Of a stretch of 13,116 nucleotides of DNA, positions 1-6,393 are shown piece by piece. The position numbers were made by a program, and so were the translations under genes. How positions within the stretch are numbered: the first letter of the stretch is position 1; every line of letters starts with the position of its first letter. The DNA comes from an uncultured Clostridia bacterium. Lineage in GTDB: Bacteria > Bacillota_A > Clostridia > Christensenellales > CAG-138. The notes under the pieces were generated by a model. It worked only from the letters and a program-made list of their open reading frames with translations. It was not told the DNA's origin and did not search any database. The stretch covers positions 1-13,116 of the forward strand of contig CAMORL010000034.1 of NCBI GenBank assembly GCA_946623765.1. Direction: 5' to 3'.

Positions 1-966
1 ATCAACAACAAGCACACGCCGGAACCGACCGAGATCACCGTTCAGAAGATCTGGGAGGACGAGAACGACAAGGCGGGAGACCGTCCTTCCGTGATCACCG
101 TTCACCTGTTTGCGGACGGCAAGGAGATCCGTTCGACGCGCATCACGTCGGACGAACACGGCGATTGGACGTATACCTTCACGAATCTGCTGAAATACCG
201 CGACGGCGGCGTTGAGATCGTCTACACGATCACCGAGGATACGGTCGTTTATTACGAAACCGAGATCGACGGATTCGTGATCAACAATCGTTACAGCCCC
301 GAATTCATCGACATCCCCGTTAAAAAGGAATGGAATGATGCGAACAATCAGGACGGCATTCGTCCGAAAAGCATCACGGTTCACCTGCTTGCGAACGGTA
401 CGGAAGTCGATCACGCGACGATCGTGCCGGACGAAAACGGCAACTGGTCGTATCAGTTCACCGGGCTCAAGAAACTCGATAAGAACGGCAATGAGATCGT
501 CTACACGATCACCGAAGACGCCGTTGCGGGCTACGACACAAAGATCGAAGGTTATAAGATCACGAACACGCACACCCCGGAAACGACGTTGATTGAGGGT
601 TCAAAGACGTGGGACGACGATTATGACCGCGACGAAATGCGTCCGACGAGCATTACGATTCACCTGTACGCGGATGGTGCAGAGATTCAGTCAAAGACCG
701 TCACGAAGGCGGACGGCTGGAAATGGAACTTCGGGAATCTGCCGAAGTATAAGGACGGCAAGCTGATCCAGTACACCATCAGCGAGGACCGCGTACTCGG
801 CTATACGGCGACGATCAACGGATTCAACGTCATCAATACGTACTCCGTTCCCACCGGCGATTCCGAAATGCCGTTGCTGTGGATCACCCTGCTTTCGCTG
901 TCCGTTCTTTCCGCAGCGGCGCTTGTAACGCTGGAACTGATGTTCAGAAAACGCAGACAACACTGA
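1..966 (+). CDS. Cna-B repeat cell-surface protein, C-terminal part (5' end outside window)
   Basis: The frame is open from base 1 and ends at TGA 964-966, so only the last 321 residues are seen. It holds three complete Cna-B repeats with an exact 93-residue step (Trp18, Trp111, Trp204). Each repeat carries the residues expected for a self-forming Lys-Asn isopeptide bond: Lys16/Glu79/Asn96, Lys109/Glu172/Asn189 and Lys202/Glu262/Asn279. Asn3 sits where a preceding repeat's bonding Asn should be, so there are at least four repeats. The end is VPTGDS (residues 283-288), a hydrophobic segment (about 291-314) and a basic FRKRRQH tail, the layout of a sortase substrate although the motif is shorter than LPxTG. 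The domains probably form a rigid, protease-resistant stalk outside the cell. What the stalk presents lies upstream. A sortase gene follows directly. The family call is secure; the ligand is unknown. Confidence 0.92.
   Translation: MNNKHTPEPTEITVQKIWEDENDKAGDRPSVITVHLFADGKEIRSTRITSDEHGDWTYTFTNLLKYRDGGVEIVYTITEDTVVYYETEIDGFVINNRYSPEFIDIPVKKEWNDANNQDGIRPKSITVHLLANGTEVDHATIVPDENGNWSYQFTGLKKLDKNGNEIVYTITEDAVAGYDTKIEGYKITNTHTPETTLIEGSKTWDDDYDRDEMRPTSITIHLYADGAEIQSKTVTKADGWKWNFGNLPKYKDGKLIQYTISEDRVLGYTATINGFNVINTYSVPTGDSEMPLLWITLLSLSVLSAAALVTLELMFRKRRQH
31..840 (+). repeat. Three tandem Cna-B repeats, 93-codon period
   Basis: Units run about 31-309, 310-588 and 589-840; the last is 90 codons between its Glu and Asn equivalents and the earlier ones. 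Units 1 and 2 share an identical 23-bp stretch (214-236 and 493-515), exactly 279 bp apart, which encodes the strand with the catalytic Glu. Unit 3 is more diverged at the DNA level. The pattern suggests duplication or homogenisation between neighbouring units. Confidence 0.88.
847..942 (+). other. Putative cell-wall sorting signal (VPTGDS + membrane segment)
   Basis: VPTGDS is encoded at 847-864 and is followed by a hydrophobic stretch (871-942) and a basic tail. This is the tripartite layout of a sortase signal, but one residue is missing compared with LPxTG. Assignment to the neighbouring sortase is inference from context. Confidence 0.65.
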
Positions 967-971
967 ATGAC

Positions 972-1003
972 GACCGGAAAGCGAAAACGCTTTCCGGTCT
1001 TTT
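972..1003 (+). terminator. Rho-independent terminator between the Cna-B gene and the sortase gene
   Basis: A perfect 12-bp inverted repeat (GACCGGAAAGCG, 972-983, with 988-999) encloses an AAAA loop and is followed by TTTT. It begins 6 bases after the Cna-B stop codon and ends just before the sortase ribosome site. It also excludes the ATG at 967 as the sortase start, because that reading would translate through the hairpin. Confidence 0.85.
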
Positions 1004-1014
1004 CGGAGAAAACT

Positions 1015-1938
1015 ATGACAAAACAACATCCGCGCGAAGAATCTCGCGCAATGCGCATCTATCGTTGGGTGCGTTTTATCCTGATCCCCGTCATTGCGGC
1101 GGTAATGATCGTTTCCGTCTGGCAGTTGATTCGAATTAACCGGGAATACCGCGAGAGCGAGAAAGCGTATCAGCAGGTCGGCGAACAGTTTATCATGATC
1201 GTCGACGCAGAGGAACCCGGCATTGCGTCCGTTCCTTACGCAGAGACTGCTGATCCGTCGGACGGATCGATCGAAAACGCGCCGCTTCCCGCAGCAACGC
1301 AGGCGCCGACCGGCGATGATTCGAATGAAGCCGGTACGGCCGAACCTGCGGCGCAGACGCCTGCGCCGACGGAAACGGCACCGATCGCCATTGATTTTCA
1401 CGGACTGCTCAACATGAACGATGAGTGCGTCGGCTGGATCTACATTCCGGATACGACGATCAATTATCCCGTCATGCAGGCGACCAACAACAGCAAGTAT
1501 CTCAACATGCTTCCGGACGGATCGGAAAACAAAGCGGGATCGATCTTTATGGATTCGCGCAACGATCCGGAGCTGATTGACGGGAACATCATTCTGTACG
1601 GGCACCGCCTCGAAAACGGTACAATGTTCACACCGCTCAAACAGTACGAAAAACAATCGTTTTTCGACAGCCATCGGACGATCTGGTTTTTGACGCCGGA
1701 TGCAAATTACAAGATCACGGTCATCGGCTGCGTCACCGTGCCTTCGACCGGAGAAACTTATGAGATGTATGACGAACCGGAGTCTCTGAAAGAATATCTT
1801 TCCGACGTACTGAAAAATGCGTATGCGAGGGCGTCGTTCGACTTAAAGAGCGTGCGTCAGATCTACACGCTGTCGACCTGCACCGGAAAATTCGGCACCC
1901 GTACCGTTGTCATCGGCATTCCGGAGCGGATCGGCTGA
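1015..1938 (+). CDS. srtB: Class B sortase
   Basis: Membrane-anchored transpeptidase of 307 residues that cleaves a sorting motif and joins the surface protein to a cell-wall amine. Residues 21-39 are a membrane anchor. Residues 65-123 are a long linker rich in Ala, Pro and Thr, and the catalytic domain follows. Catalytic residues are His197 in LYGHRL, Cys289 in TLSTCTGKFG and Arg296 in GTRTVVIG. The TLSTC motif and the arrangement around the His fit class B better than class A or C. The start is ATG 1015, preceded by GGAG at 1005-1008. The in-frame ATG at 967 has a terminator hairpin directly after it and is rejected. The linker contains APTGDD (1303-1320), close to the VPTGDS signal of the upstream protein. 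Expression probably depends on read-through of the upstream terminator or on a promoter I could not identify. The Cna-B neighbour is the likely substrate. Confidence 0.93.
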   Translation: MTKQHPREESRAMRIYRWVRFILIPVIAAVMIVSVWQLIRINREYRESEKAYQQVGEQFIMIVDAEEPGIASVPYAETADPSDGSIENAPLPAATQAPTGDDSNEAGTAEPAAQTPAPTETAPIAIDFHGLLNMNDECVGWIYIPDTTINYPVMQATNNSKYLNMLPDGSENKAGSIFMDSRNDPELIDGNIILYGHRLENGTMFTPLKQYEKQSFFDSHRTIWFLTPDANYKITVIGCVTVPSTGETYEMYDEPESLKEYLSDVLKNAYARASFDLKSVRQIYTLSTCTGKFGTRTVVIGIPERIG

Positions 1939-1962
1939 CGGATGACACTTTATCGAAAACCC

Positions 1963-1999
1963 TGCCTGCGGCTGATGAAACCGCAGGCATTTGTATTCC
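1963..1999 (+). terminator. Terminator after the sortase gene
   Basis: TGCCTGCGG (1963-1971) pairs perfectly with CCGCAGGCA (1981-1989) across a 9-base loop, followed by an interrupted T run (TTTGTATTCCTT). The remaining DNA up to the next promoter (2000-2104) shows no gene or further structure that I can support. Confidence 0.72.
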
Positions 2000-2104
2000 T
2001 TCAGAAGATGGAGAGAACTGCGGAACCGTGAATGAAAGCTCTCGCGGGACACGGCACAGCCGCGTCGCGCTTCGGACACGGCGCCGATTCGGCGAAGGGA
2101 TGTC

Positions 2105-2133
2105 TTGTAAAATGCGTTCCGAGCGTTTATAAT
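2105..2133 (+). promoter_or_regulatory. Sigma-A promoter of the phosphohexomutase gene
   Basis: TTGTAA (2105-2110), 17-bp spacer, TATAAT (2128-2133). Transcription would begin near 2140, leaving a leader of about 27 bases that contains the ribosome site. Confidence 0.8.
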
Positions 2134-2166
2134 CATATTCGAACCGGTTTTGAGGGAGGGGAGAAC

Positions 2167-3669
2167 ATGGATTATTCGAGTTTACAGAACGGCACCGATA
2201 TTCGCGGCGTTGCGATGGAGGGGATTTCAGGTCAAAGCGTTACTCTCACGGAGCAGGCGTGCCGGGACATCGGGCGCGGCTTTGCGCTGTGGCTTGCGGA
2301 GCGTTTGGGAAAGGACAAGCTGCGCGTGGCGATCGGACGCGATTCGCGTCTGACCGGTCCGGAACTGTCCGCATGGATCGCCGAAGCGCTTGCCGAAGAA
2401 GGCGTTTGGGTGACGGATATGGGCATGGCTTCGACGCCTGCAATGTTCATGGCAACGGTTACGGAGGGATACCGCTTCGACGCGTCCGTGATGGTCACGG
2501 CAAGCCATCTTCCGTTCAACCGCAACGGGTTCAAGTTCTTTACGCAGCAGGGCGGTCTTGAAAAACAGGACATCAAGGCGATCCTGTCGCTGGCGGCGTC
2601 CGACGCGCATACGGGACTGAACGCAGCGCAGGTAACCCGGGGCAGCTTTATGCCGGTATACGCGGAGCAGCTGTGCCGCAAGGTGCGGGAGGCAACCGGA
2701 TCGGACCGTCCGCTGGAAGGGCTGAAGGTCGTTGTGGACGCCGGCAACGGCGCAGGCGGGTTCTATGCCGAAACGGTGCTGAAACCGCTCGGCGCGGACA
2801 CGACGGGTTCCCGCTTTCTCGATCCGGACGGGACGTTCCCGAACCATATTCCCAATCCCGAAAACGAAGAGGCGATGGCGTCGATTACGGAAGCCGTGCT
2901 GCAGAACCATGCGGATCTCGGGATCATCTTCGACACCGACGTCGATCGTGCGGGCGCGGTGCTTTCGGACGGCAGCGAACTGAACCGGAACCGCATCATC
3001 GCCATGATGGCTGCAATCCTTCTGCGGGAGCATCCGGGCACGACGATCGTCACCGATTCCATTACGTCGACCGGGCTTTCGGCGTTCATCGCGGCGCACG
3101 GCGGCGTACATTACCGCTTCAAACGCGGCTACCGGAACGTTATCAACGAATCCATACGTCTCAATGCGGAGGGGCACGACAGCCAGCTCGCCATGGAGAC
3201 CTCCGGTCACGGCGCGTTGAAGGAGAATTACTTCCTGGACGACGGCGCGTATCTCGTCACGCGGCTGCTGATCGAACTGTCGAGAGCGCGCAGAGAGGGG
3301 TATACGCTGCATTCGCTGATCGCCGATCTCGGGGAACCGGCGGAAAGCCGCGAGTTCCGGATGAATCTGCTTTTGCCGGACTTTCAGGCATACGGCAGCC
3401 GCATCATAGAAAAGCTGCTTGCCTACGCCGACACACAGCCGGGCTGGACTGCGGCGCCGAATAATTACGAGGGCGTGCGAATCAACCTTGACCAAAATCA
3501 CGGCAACGGGTGGTTTCTGCTGCGCATGAGCCTGCACGATCCGCTGATGCCGCTGAACATCGAATCCGACAGCGCAGGCGGCGTTCTGACGATCGCAAGG
3601 GAGCTGTATCCGTTCCTCAGCACGTTCGACAAACTCGACACGTCGGCGCTCGCGGCGTTTGTCCGCTGA
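2167..3669 (+). CDS. Phosphohexomutase (phosphomannomutase/phosphoglucomutase family)
   Basis: Cytoplasmic enzyme of 500 residues of the alpha-D-phosphohexomutase superfamily. It moves phosphate between C1 and C6 of a hexose, typically glucose or mannose, and so supplies precursors for surface polysaccharides. All four domains are present: the phosphoserine loop TASH (catalytic Ser113), the magnesium loop DTDVDR (256-261), the sugar-binding loop METSGH (343-348) and a C-terminal phosphate-binding domain. In the last domain the usual RPSGTEP is replaced by LRMSLHDPLMP (452-462); from memory, a plant/bacterial branch has a similar sequence. The start is ATG 2167, behind GAGGGAGGGG (2152-2161). 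The open frame extends upstream to 2032, but that would run across the promoter. The gene has its own promoter and terminator. Whether mannose, glucose or glucosamine is preferred cannot be read from the sequence. Confidence 0.9.
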   Translation: MDYSSLQNGTDIRGVAMEGISGQSVTLTEQACRDIGRGFALWLAERLGKDKLRVAIGRDSRLTGPELSAWIAEALAEEGVWVTDMGMASTPAMFMATVTEGYRFDASVMVTASHLPFNRNGFKFFTQQGGLEKQDIKAILSLAASDAHTGLNAAQVTRGSFMPVYAEQLCRKVREATGSDRPLEGLKVVVDAGNGAGGFYAETVLKPLGADTTGSRFLDPDGTFPNHIPNPENEEAMASITEAVLQNHADLGIIFDTDVDRAGAVLSDGSELNRNRIIAMMAAILLREHPGTTIVTDSITSTGLSAFIAAHGGVHYRFKRGYRNVINESIRLNAEGHDSQLAMETSGHGALKENYFLDDGAYLVTRLLIELSRARREGYTLHSLIADLGEPAESREFRMNLLLPDFQAYGSRIIEKLLAYADTQPGWTAAPNNYEGVRINLDQNHGNGWFLLRMSLHDPLMPLNIESDSAGGVLTIARELYPFLSTFDKLDTSALAAFVR

Positions 3670-3685
3670 TTGCGTATCGATTCCG

Positions 3686-3714
3686 GCATCCGGCACATTC
3701 TGCCGGATGCTTTT
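3686..3714 (+). terminator. Terminator after the phosphohexomutase gene
   Basis: A perfect 10-bp stem, GCATCCGGCA (3686-3695) with TGCCGGATGC (3701-3710), has a CATTC loop and is followed by TTTT. It lies 17 bases after the stop codon. Confidence 0.9.
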
Positions 3715-3721
3715 CTGTACC

Positions 3722-3750
3722 TTGAAAAACGCAGGATACTATCGTATAAT
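3722..3750 (+). promoter_or_regulatory. Sigma-A promoter of the six-helix membrane protein gene
   Basis: TTGAAA (3722-3727), 17-bp spacer, perfect TATAAT (3745-3750). It begins 7 bases after the T run of the preceding terminator. Confidence 0.87.
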
Positions 3751-3778
3751 ATATAAAACGAAACAAACGGAGGGCATT

Positions 3779-4447
3779 ATGTTTGTATTCTGGGGAGACG
3801 GCTCGGACGGGTCGAAATCGTTGGTGGACGCCATCCGCGTGCGCAGCACGGAAAACTTCAACTGGACGTTCATCTTCATTCTGGCGGTGGTGTTCTACGT
3901 TTACTGGTCGGAAATCCACAAGAAGAACAAGGAGATCGTCTTTGCGGGGCTTGCGCTCTACGGCGTGCATTGGCTGTATGAAATCGCAAACGCGGTCATT
4001 GCAAAGATGTTCGGATATCCGCTTTGGGCGGTGTCCAACGAATCGACGACCTTTATCCTGCTGATCGGCGTATCCTGGGAACTGTCGATGATGTTCTCCG
4101 TCGCAGGCATCATCTCGTTCAAGATGCTGCCGCAGGATCGGAAAGGACGGTATTTTGCAAAGAACGGCAAGCGCGGCATCAGCTGCAAGCTCGCCGGCGC
4201 AATCGGAATGGCGCTGTTGTTTGCGCTGTTCGAATCGTTTCTTGCGGGGACGGACAATCATTCCTTCATCTGGGTGTATCGGTGGTGGGGTGTGGTTCCG
4301 GTGTTCTTCACGACGTACATTCCGTTCTTCCTCGCGAGCAATTACGTACCGGATCTTGCGCCGAAAAAACGCAATGCGTTTCTTATCACGGAATGGGTTC
4401 TGGTCGCTGTTCTTCTTGCGGTGCTCATCCCGCTCGGAATCATCTGA
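3779..4447 (+). CDS. Six-helix integral membrane protein of unknown function
   Basis: I do not recognise this 222-residue protein. It has about six hydrophobic segments, near residues 29-44, 53-76, 90-115, 137-156, 164-188 and 200-222. The N-terminus is short, Gly/Asp-rich and soluble, and there is a basic loop at 116-137. Polar residues within or beside helices (His64 and Glu68 in YGVHWLYEIA, Glu101 in SWELSM, Glu152 in FALFESF) could line a binding site or pore. No signal peptide or enzyme motif is visible. ATG 3779 follows ACGGAGGG (3768-3774) at 4 bases, and the strong promoter just upstream supports this start. The longer open frame from 3659 overlaps the previous gene, its terminator and this promoter, and is rejected. 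The gene forms a single-gene unit between terminators, so its neighbours do not indicate a function. Confidence 0.8.
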   Translation: MFVFWGDGSDGSKSLVDAIRVRSTENFNWTFIFILAVVFYVYWSEIHKKNKEIVFAGLALYGVHWLYEIANAVIAKMFGYPLWAVSNESTTFILLIGVSWELSMMFSVAGIISFKMLPQDRKGRYFAKNGKRGISCKLAGAIGMALLFALFESFLAGTDNHSFIWVYRWWGVVPVFFTTYIPFFLASNYVPDLAPKKRNAFLITEWVLVAVLLAVLIPLGII

Positions 4448-4462
4448 CGGCATTTGCCTTTG

Positions 4463-4500
4463 CGGTCCGTCCTCTCTTTCGGAGGGCGGACTGTTTTGTT
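4463..4500 (+). terminator. Terminator after the membrane protein gene
   Basis: CGGTCCGTCCTC (4463-4474) pairs with GGAGGGCGGACTG (within 4481-4493), with two G-T pairs, and is followed by TTTTGTT. Confidence 0.82.
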
Positions 4501-4579
4501 CGGGCAAGATACAGATGAAAAATGTTCGAACGCGGATCGGTTTTGCCGATTCCGGTTCTTATACAAGGAGAGAACGCAT

Positions 4580-4582
4580 ATG
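4580..4582 (+). promoter_or_regulatory. Alternative upstream start codon for ylmC, with its own ribosome site
   Basis: AAGGAGAG precedes ATG 4580, which is in frame with the ylmC start at 4658 and would add 26 mostly charged residues. The two start regions resemble each other (GAGAGAACGCATATGCT and GAGAGGGACGCATATGCT). The downstream start gives the normal family length, so this one is secondary or comes from a local duplication. Confidence 0.45.
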
Positions 4583-4657
4583 CTCTACAGGAAACGGAGG
4601 TCGGCGATGGACGGATCGATGGAACTTCGGAAGATCGAAGAGAGGAGAGGGACGCAT

Positions 4658-4888
4658 ATGCTGTTTTCGGAACTGAAATGCAGGGAGGTCATCAACGTCT
4701 GTACGGGCGAGCGGTACGGAACTGTCTGTGATCTGGTGTTCGATCCCTGCTCGGGGGAGGTGCAGGCGATCGTTGTGCCGGGCGGCACGCGCTTTTTCGG
4801 ACTGTTGAAGGGCAAGGAGGGGATGCCGATCCCGTTCTCGAAGATCAGAAAGCTCGGCGAAGACGTGATCCTGGTGGAATTGCCGTGA
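4658..4888 (+). CDS. ylmC: YlmC/YmxH family PRC-barrel protein
   Basis: Small protein of 76 residues with the YlmC/YmxH pattern: CREVINVCTGERYG at the N-terminus, a DLVFD strand, QAIVVPGG, and an IPFSKIRKLGEDVILVE end. The family adopts a PRC-barrel-like fold and is linked to sporulation in Firmicutes. In Bacillus subtilis ylmC lies downstream of sigG and next to ylmD. The molecular role is not established. The start is ATG 4658 behind AGAGGAGAGG (4641-4650), which matches the usual family length; an in-frame ATG at 4580 also has a good ribosome site. Four cysteines (8, 15, 24, 31) fall in the first half, evenly enough spaced to raise the question of metal binding. The usual Trp of IPW is Phe here. 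I found no convincing sigma-A promoter directly upstream, and no terminator between this gene and nrdR. Confidence 0.86.
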   Translation: MLFSELKCREVINVCTGERYGTVCDLVFDPCSGEVQAIVVPGGTRFFGLLKGKEGMPIPFSKIRKLGEDVILVELP

Positions 4889-4943
4889 AATCTGAACAAT
4901 CCGTAAATTCGTTTTCGAACGGGTTCGGCTTTTCTTTCTGTTG

Positions 4944-4952
4944 TGCTATACT
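4944..4952 (+). promoter_or_regulatory. Extended -10 promoter of nrdR
   Basis: TGC followed by TATACT (4947-4952) forms an extended -10. The candidate -35, TTCGGC (4924-4929), is poor, though the spacing is 17 bp. I see no NrdR-box-like palindrome here. Confidence 0.6.
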
Positions 4953-5004
4953 AATCTAAATAGGTATGGCGTTTTTTGCGCCATCGCACAAGGAGGACAA
5001 GCCT

Positions 5005-5460
5005 ATGAAATGCCGGTTTTGCGGAGGGACGGACAGCAAGGTCATCGATTCCCGCCCGAATGAGGATTACAGCGCGATCCGCCGCCGCAGAGAGTGCATC
5101 GGCTGCGGACGCAGATTTACGACGTGGGAAAGAATCGAAGAAAACCCGATCATGGTCGTGAAGCGCGACGGACGGCGTGAACCGTTCGAGCGGGAAAAGG
5201 TTGCGGTCGGCATCCGCAAGGCATGCGAGAAGCGCCCGATCCCCGCGGACGTGCAGAACCGCCTGGTCGACGAGATCTGCCGGGAGATCAACAACTCGCT
5301 CGAATCCGAAGTAACGACGGAGGAGATCGGCGAACTGGTCATGAAAAAGCTCCGCGACGTGGACGAGGTCGCCTATGTGCGCTTCGCGTCCGTCTATCGC
5401 GAATTCAAGGATTCCCAAACGTTCCTGCAGGAACTGCAGCGGCTGCTGAGCGAAAAATGA
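5005..5460 (+). CDS. nrdR: Transcriptional repressor NrdR
   Basis: This 151-residue regulator senses ATP/dATP and represses ribonucleotide reductase genes. It starts with a zinc ribbon: Cys3 and Cys6 in KCRFC, Cys31 and Cys34 in ECIGCGRRF. An ATP-cone domain follows, from about residue 49 (IMVVKRDGRREPF) to 139. The family hallmark RRRRECIGCGRRFTTWER is intact, and the length is normal. The start is ATG 5005 with AGGAGG at 4991-4996; the longer in-frame start at 4966 would add a non-family leader. The stop codon overlaps the next start (ATGA, 5457-5460), so nrdR and pgeF are probably translationally coupled. No ribonucleotide reductase gene is in the window, so its targets are elsewhere. The identification is secure. 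Confidence 0.97.
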   Translation: MKCRFCGGTDSKVIDSRPNEDYSAIRRRRECIGCGRRFTTWERIEENPIMVVKRDGRREPFEREKVAVGIRKACEKRPIPADVQNRLVDEICREINNSLESEVTTEEIGELVMKKLRDVDEVAYVRFASVYREFKDSQTFLQELQRLLSEK

Positions 5461-6329
5461 CGCGCGAAGAGTTTACCGCAATCTATCGCAGAATCGTTCC
5501 GGAACACGCGTATCGGGAAGTAAACGGCGTCGGCATCTACACGATTCCGGCGTTTTCGGCGTATCCAAAGATCGATCACGGCTTTTCGGCGCGGACCGGC
5601 GGCGTATCGGAAGGTTGTTTTTCTTCGCTGAATCTCAGCTTCACGCGCCCCGAACAGCGTGAGAACGTGATGGAAAACTATCGCATCTTCTGCAATGCGG
5701 CGAAGATTCCGCTGGACAGCATGGTCATGGATACCTATGAGCACGGCACGACGGTGCTGTGCGTGAACCGGTTCGACTGCCGCAGGGGATATGACCGTCC
5801 GTCGCTTCCGTACTGCGACGGGCTCGTGACCGACGATCCGGAAGTCACGCTGATCACGGGGCATGCGGACTGCATGGCATTCTATTTCTATGATCCGGTG
5901 AAACAGAGCATCGGGCTTTGTCACGCAGGATGGCGCGGCGCGCTGAACCGCATCGGATGCGAAGTCATCCGAACGCTCGAAAGCGCGTGCGGCTCGGATC
6001 CGAAGGATATCGTCTGCGGCGTGGGACCTTCGATCTGCCCGAAATGTTTCGAGGTCGGAGACGACGTGGCGGAGTCGTTTGAAACGGCGTTTCCGCAGTG
6101 CGATCTTCGCGGCGTCAACGCAAAGGGGAAAGCGACGGTCGATCTCTGGCAGGTCGCGGCGGCGCAGTTTCTGGAGTGCGGAATCGTTCCGGAGCACATT
6201 CATCTGATGGGCGTGTGCACGTTTGAGGACGAACGGCTCTTCTCGCATCGGCGCGACAAAGGACGCACCGGCGGCATGGCGGCGTTTCTCAGGCTTCTTC
6301 CGGAACAGAGAAATCGGAAAGACAGTTGA
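5457..6329 (+). CDS. pgeF: Peptidoglycan editing factor PgeF (YfiH/YlmD, DUF152 family)
   Basis: Protein of 290 residues of the YfiH/YlmD/LACC1 family. Members were once called polyphenol oxidases. E. coli YfiH edits UDP-MurNAc precursors that carry the wrong first amino acid, and other members act on purine nucleosides. The expected metal ligands are present: His96 in TYEHGTT, Cys139 in TGHADC and His156 in LCHAGWRG. Other family marks are FSARTGGVSEG with SSLNLSF near the N-terminus, GVGPSICPKCFEVG (188-201) and FSHRRDKGRTGG (262-273) near the C-terminus. The start, ATG 5457, overlaps the nrdR stop by 4 bp with only a weak ribosome site, so translation probably depends on nrdR. The ylmC-nrdR-ylmD neighbourhood supports the call. 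The stop codon lies inside the -35 element of the next promoter, and no terminator separates the two genes. Confidence 0.93.
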   Translation: MTREEFTAIYRRIVPEHAYREVNGVGIYTIPAFSAYPKIDHGFSARTGGVSEGCFSSLNLSFTRPEQRENVMENYRIFCNAAKIPLDSMVMDTYEHGTTVLCVNRFDCRRGYDRPSLPYCDGLVTDDPEVTLITGHADCMAFYFYDPVKQSIGLCHAGWRGALNRIGCEVIRTLESACGSDPKDIVCGVGPSICPKCFEVGDDVAESFETAFPQCDLRGVNAKGKATVDLWQVAAAQFLECGIVPEHIHLMGVCTFEDERLFSHRRDKGRTGGMAAFLRLLPEQRNRKDS

Positions 6330-6354
6330 CAACTGCAGCGGAAAAGTGTAAAAT
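6326..6354 (+). promoter_or_regulatory. Sigma-A promoter of the foldase operon
   Basis: Perfect TTGACA (6326-6331), 17-bp spacer, TAAAAT (6349-6354). The -35 contains the pgeF stop codon TGA (6327-6329). Transcription would start near 6361. Confidence 0.88.
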
Positions 6355-6393
6355 TCTAAAGATTTCATTCCGGATAACAATAGGAGAAATAAA

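Noticed and set aside
967..1014. Earlier in-frame ATG for the sortase
   Set aside because: The stretch is a complete terminator hairpin plus the ribosome site of the ATG at 1015; no ribosome site precedes 967.
2032..2166. N-terminal extension of the phosphohexomutase
   Set aside because: It would cross a good promoter and the ribosome site; the family begins at the residues coded from 2167.
2227..3696. Long minus-strand open frame opposite the phosphohexomutase
   Set aside because: Arg/His-rich shadow of a GC-rich gene with no family motifs; the + strand gene is certain.
4559..4565. Sporulation-type promoter before ylmC (TATACA)
   Set aside because: No matching -35 for sigma-A, sigma-E or sigma-G at a proper distance.
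4909..4940. Terminator between ylmC and nrdR
   Set aside because: Only a 4-bp CGAA/TTCG stem precedes the T-rich run; too weak to call.
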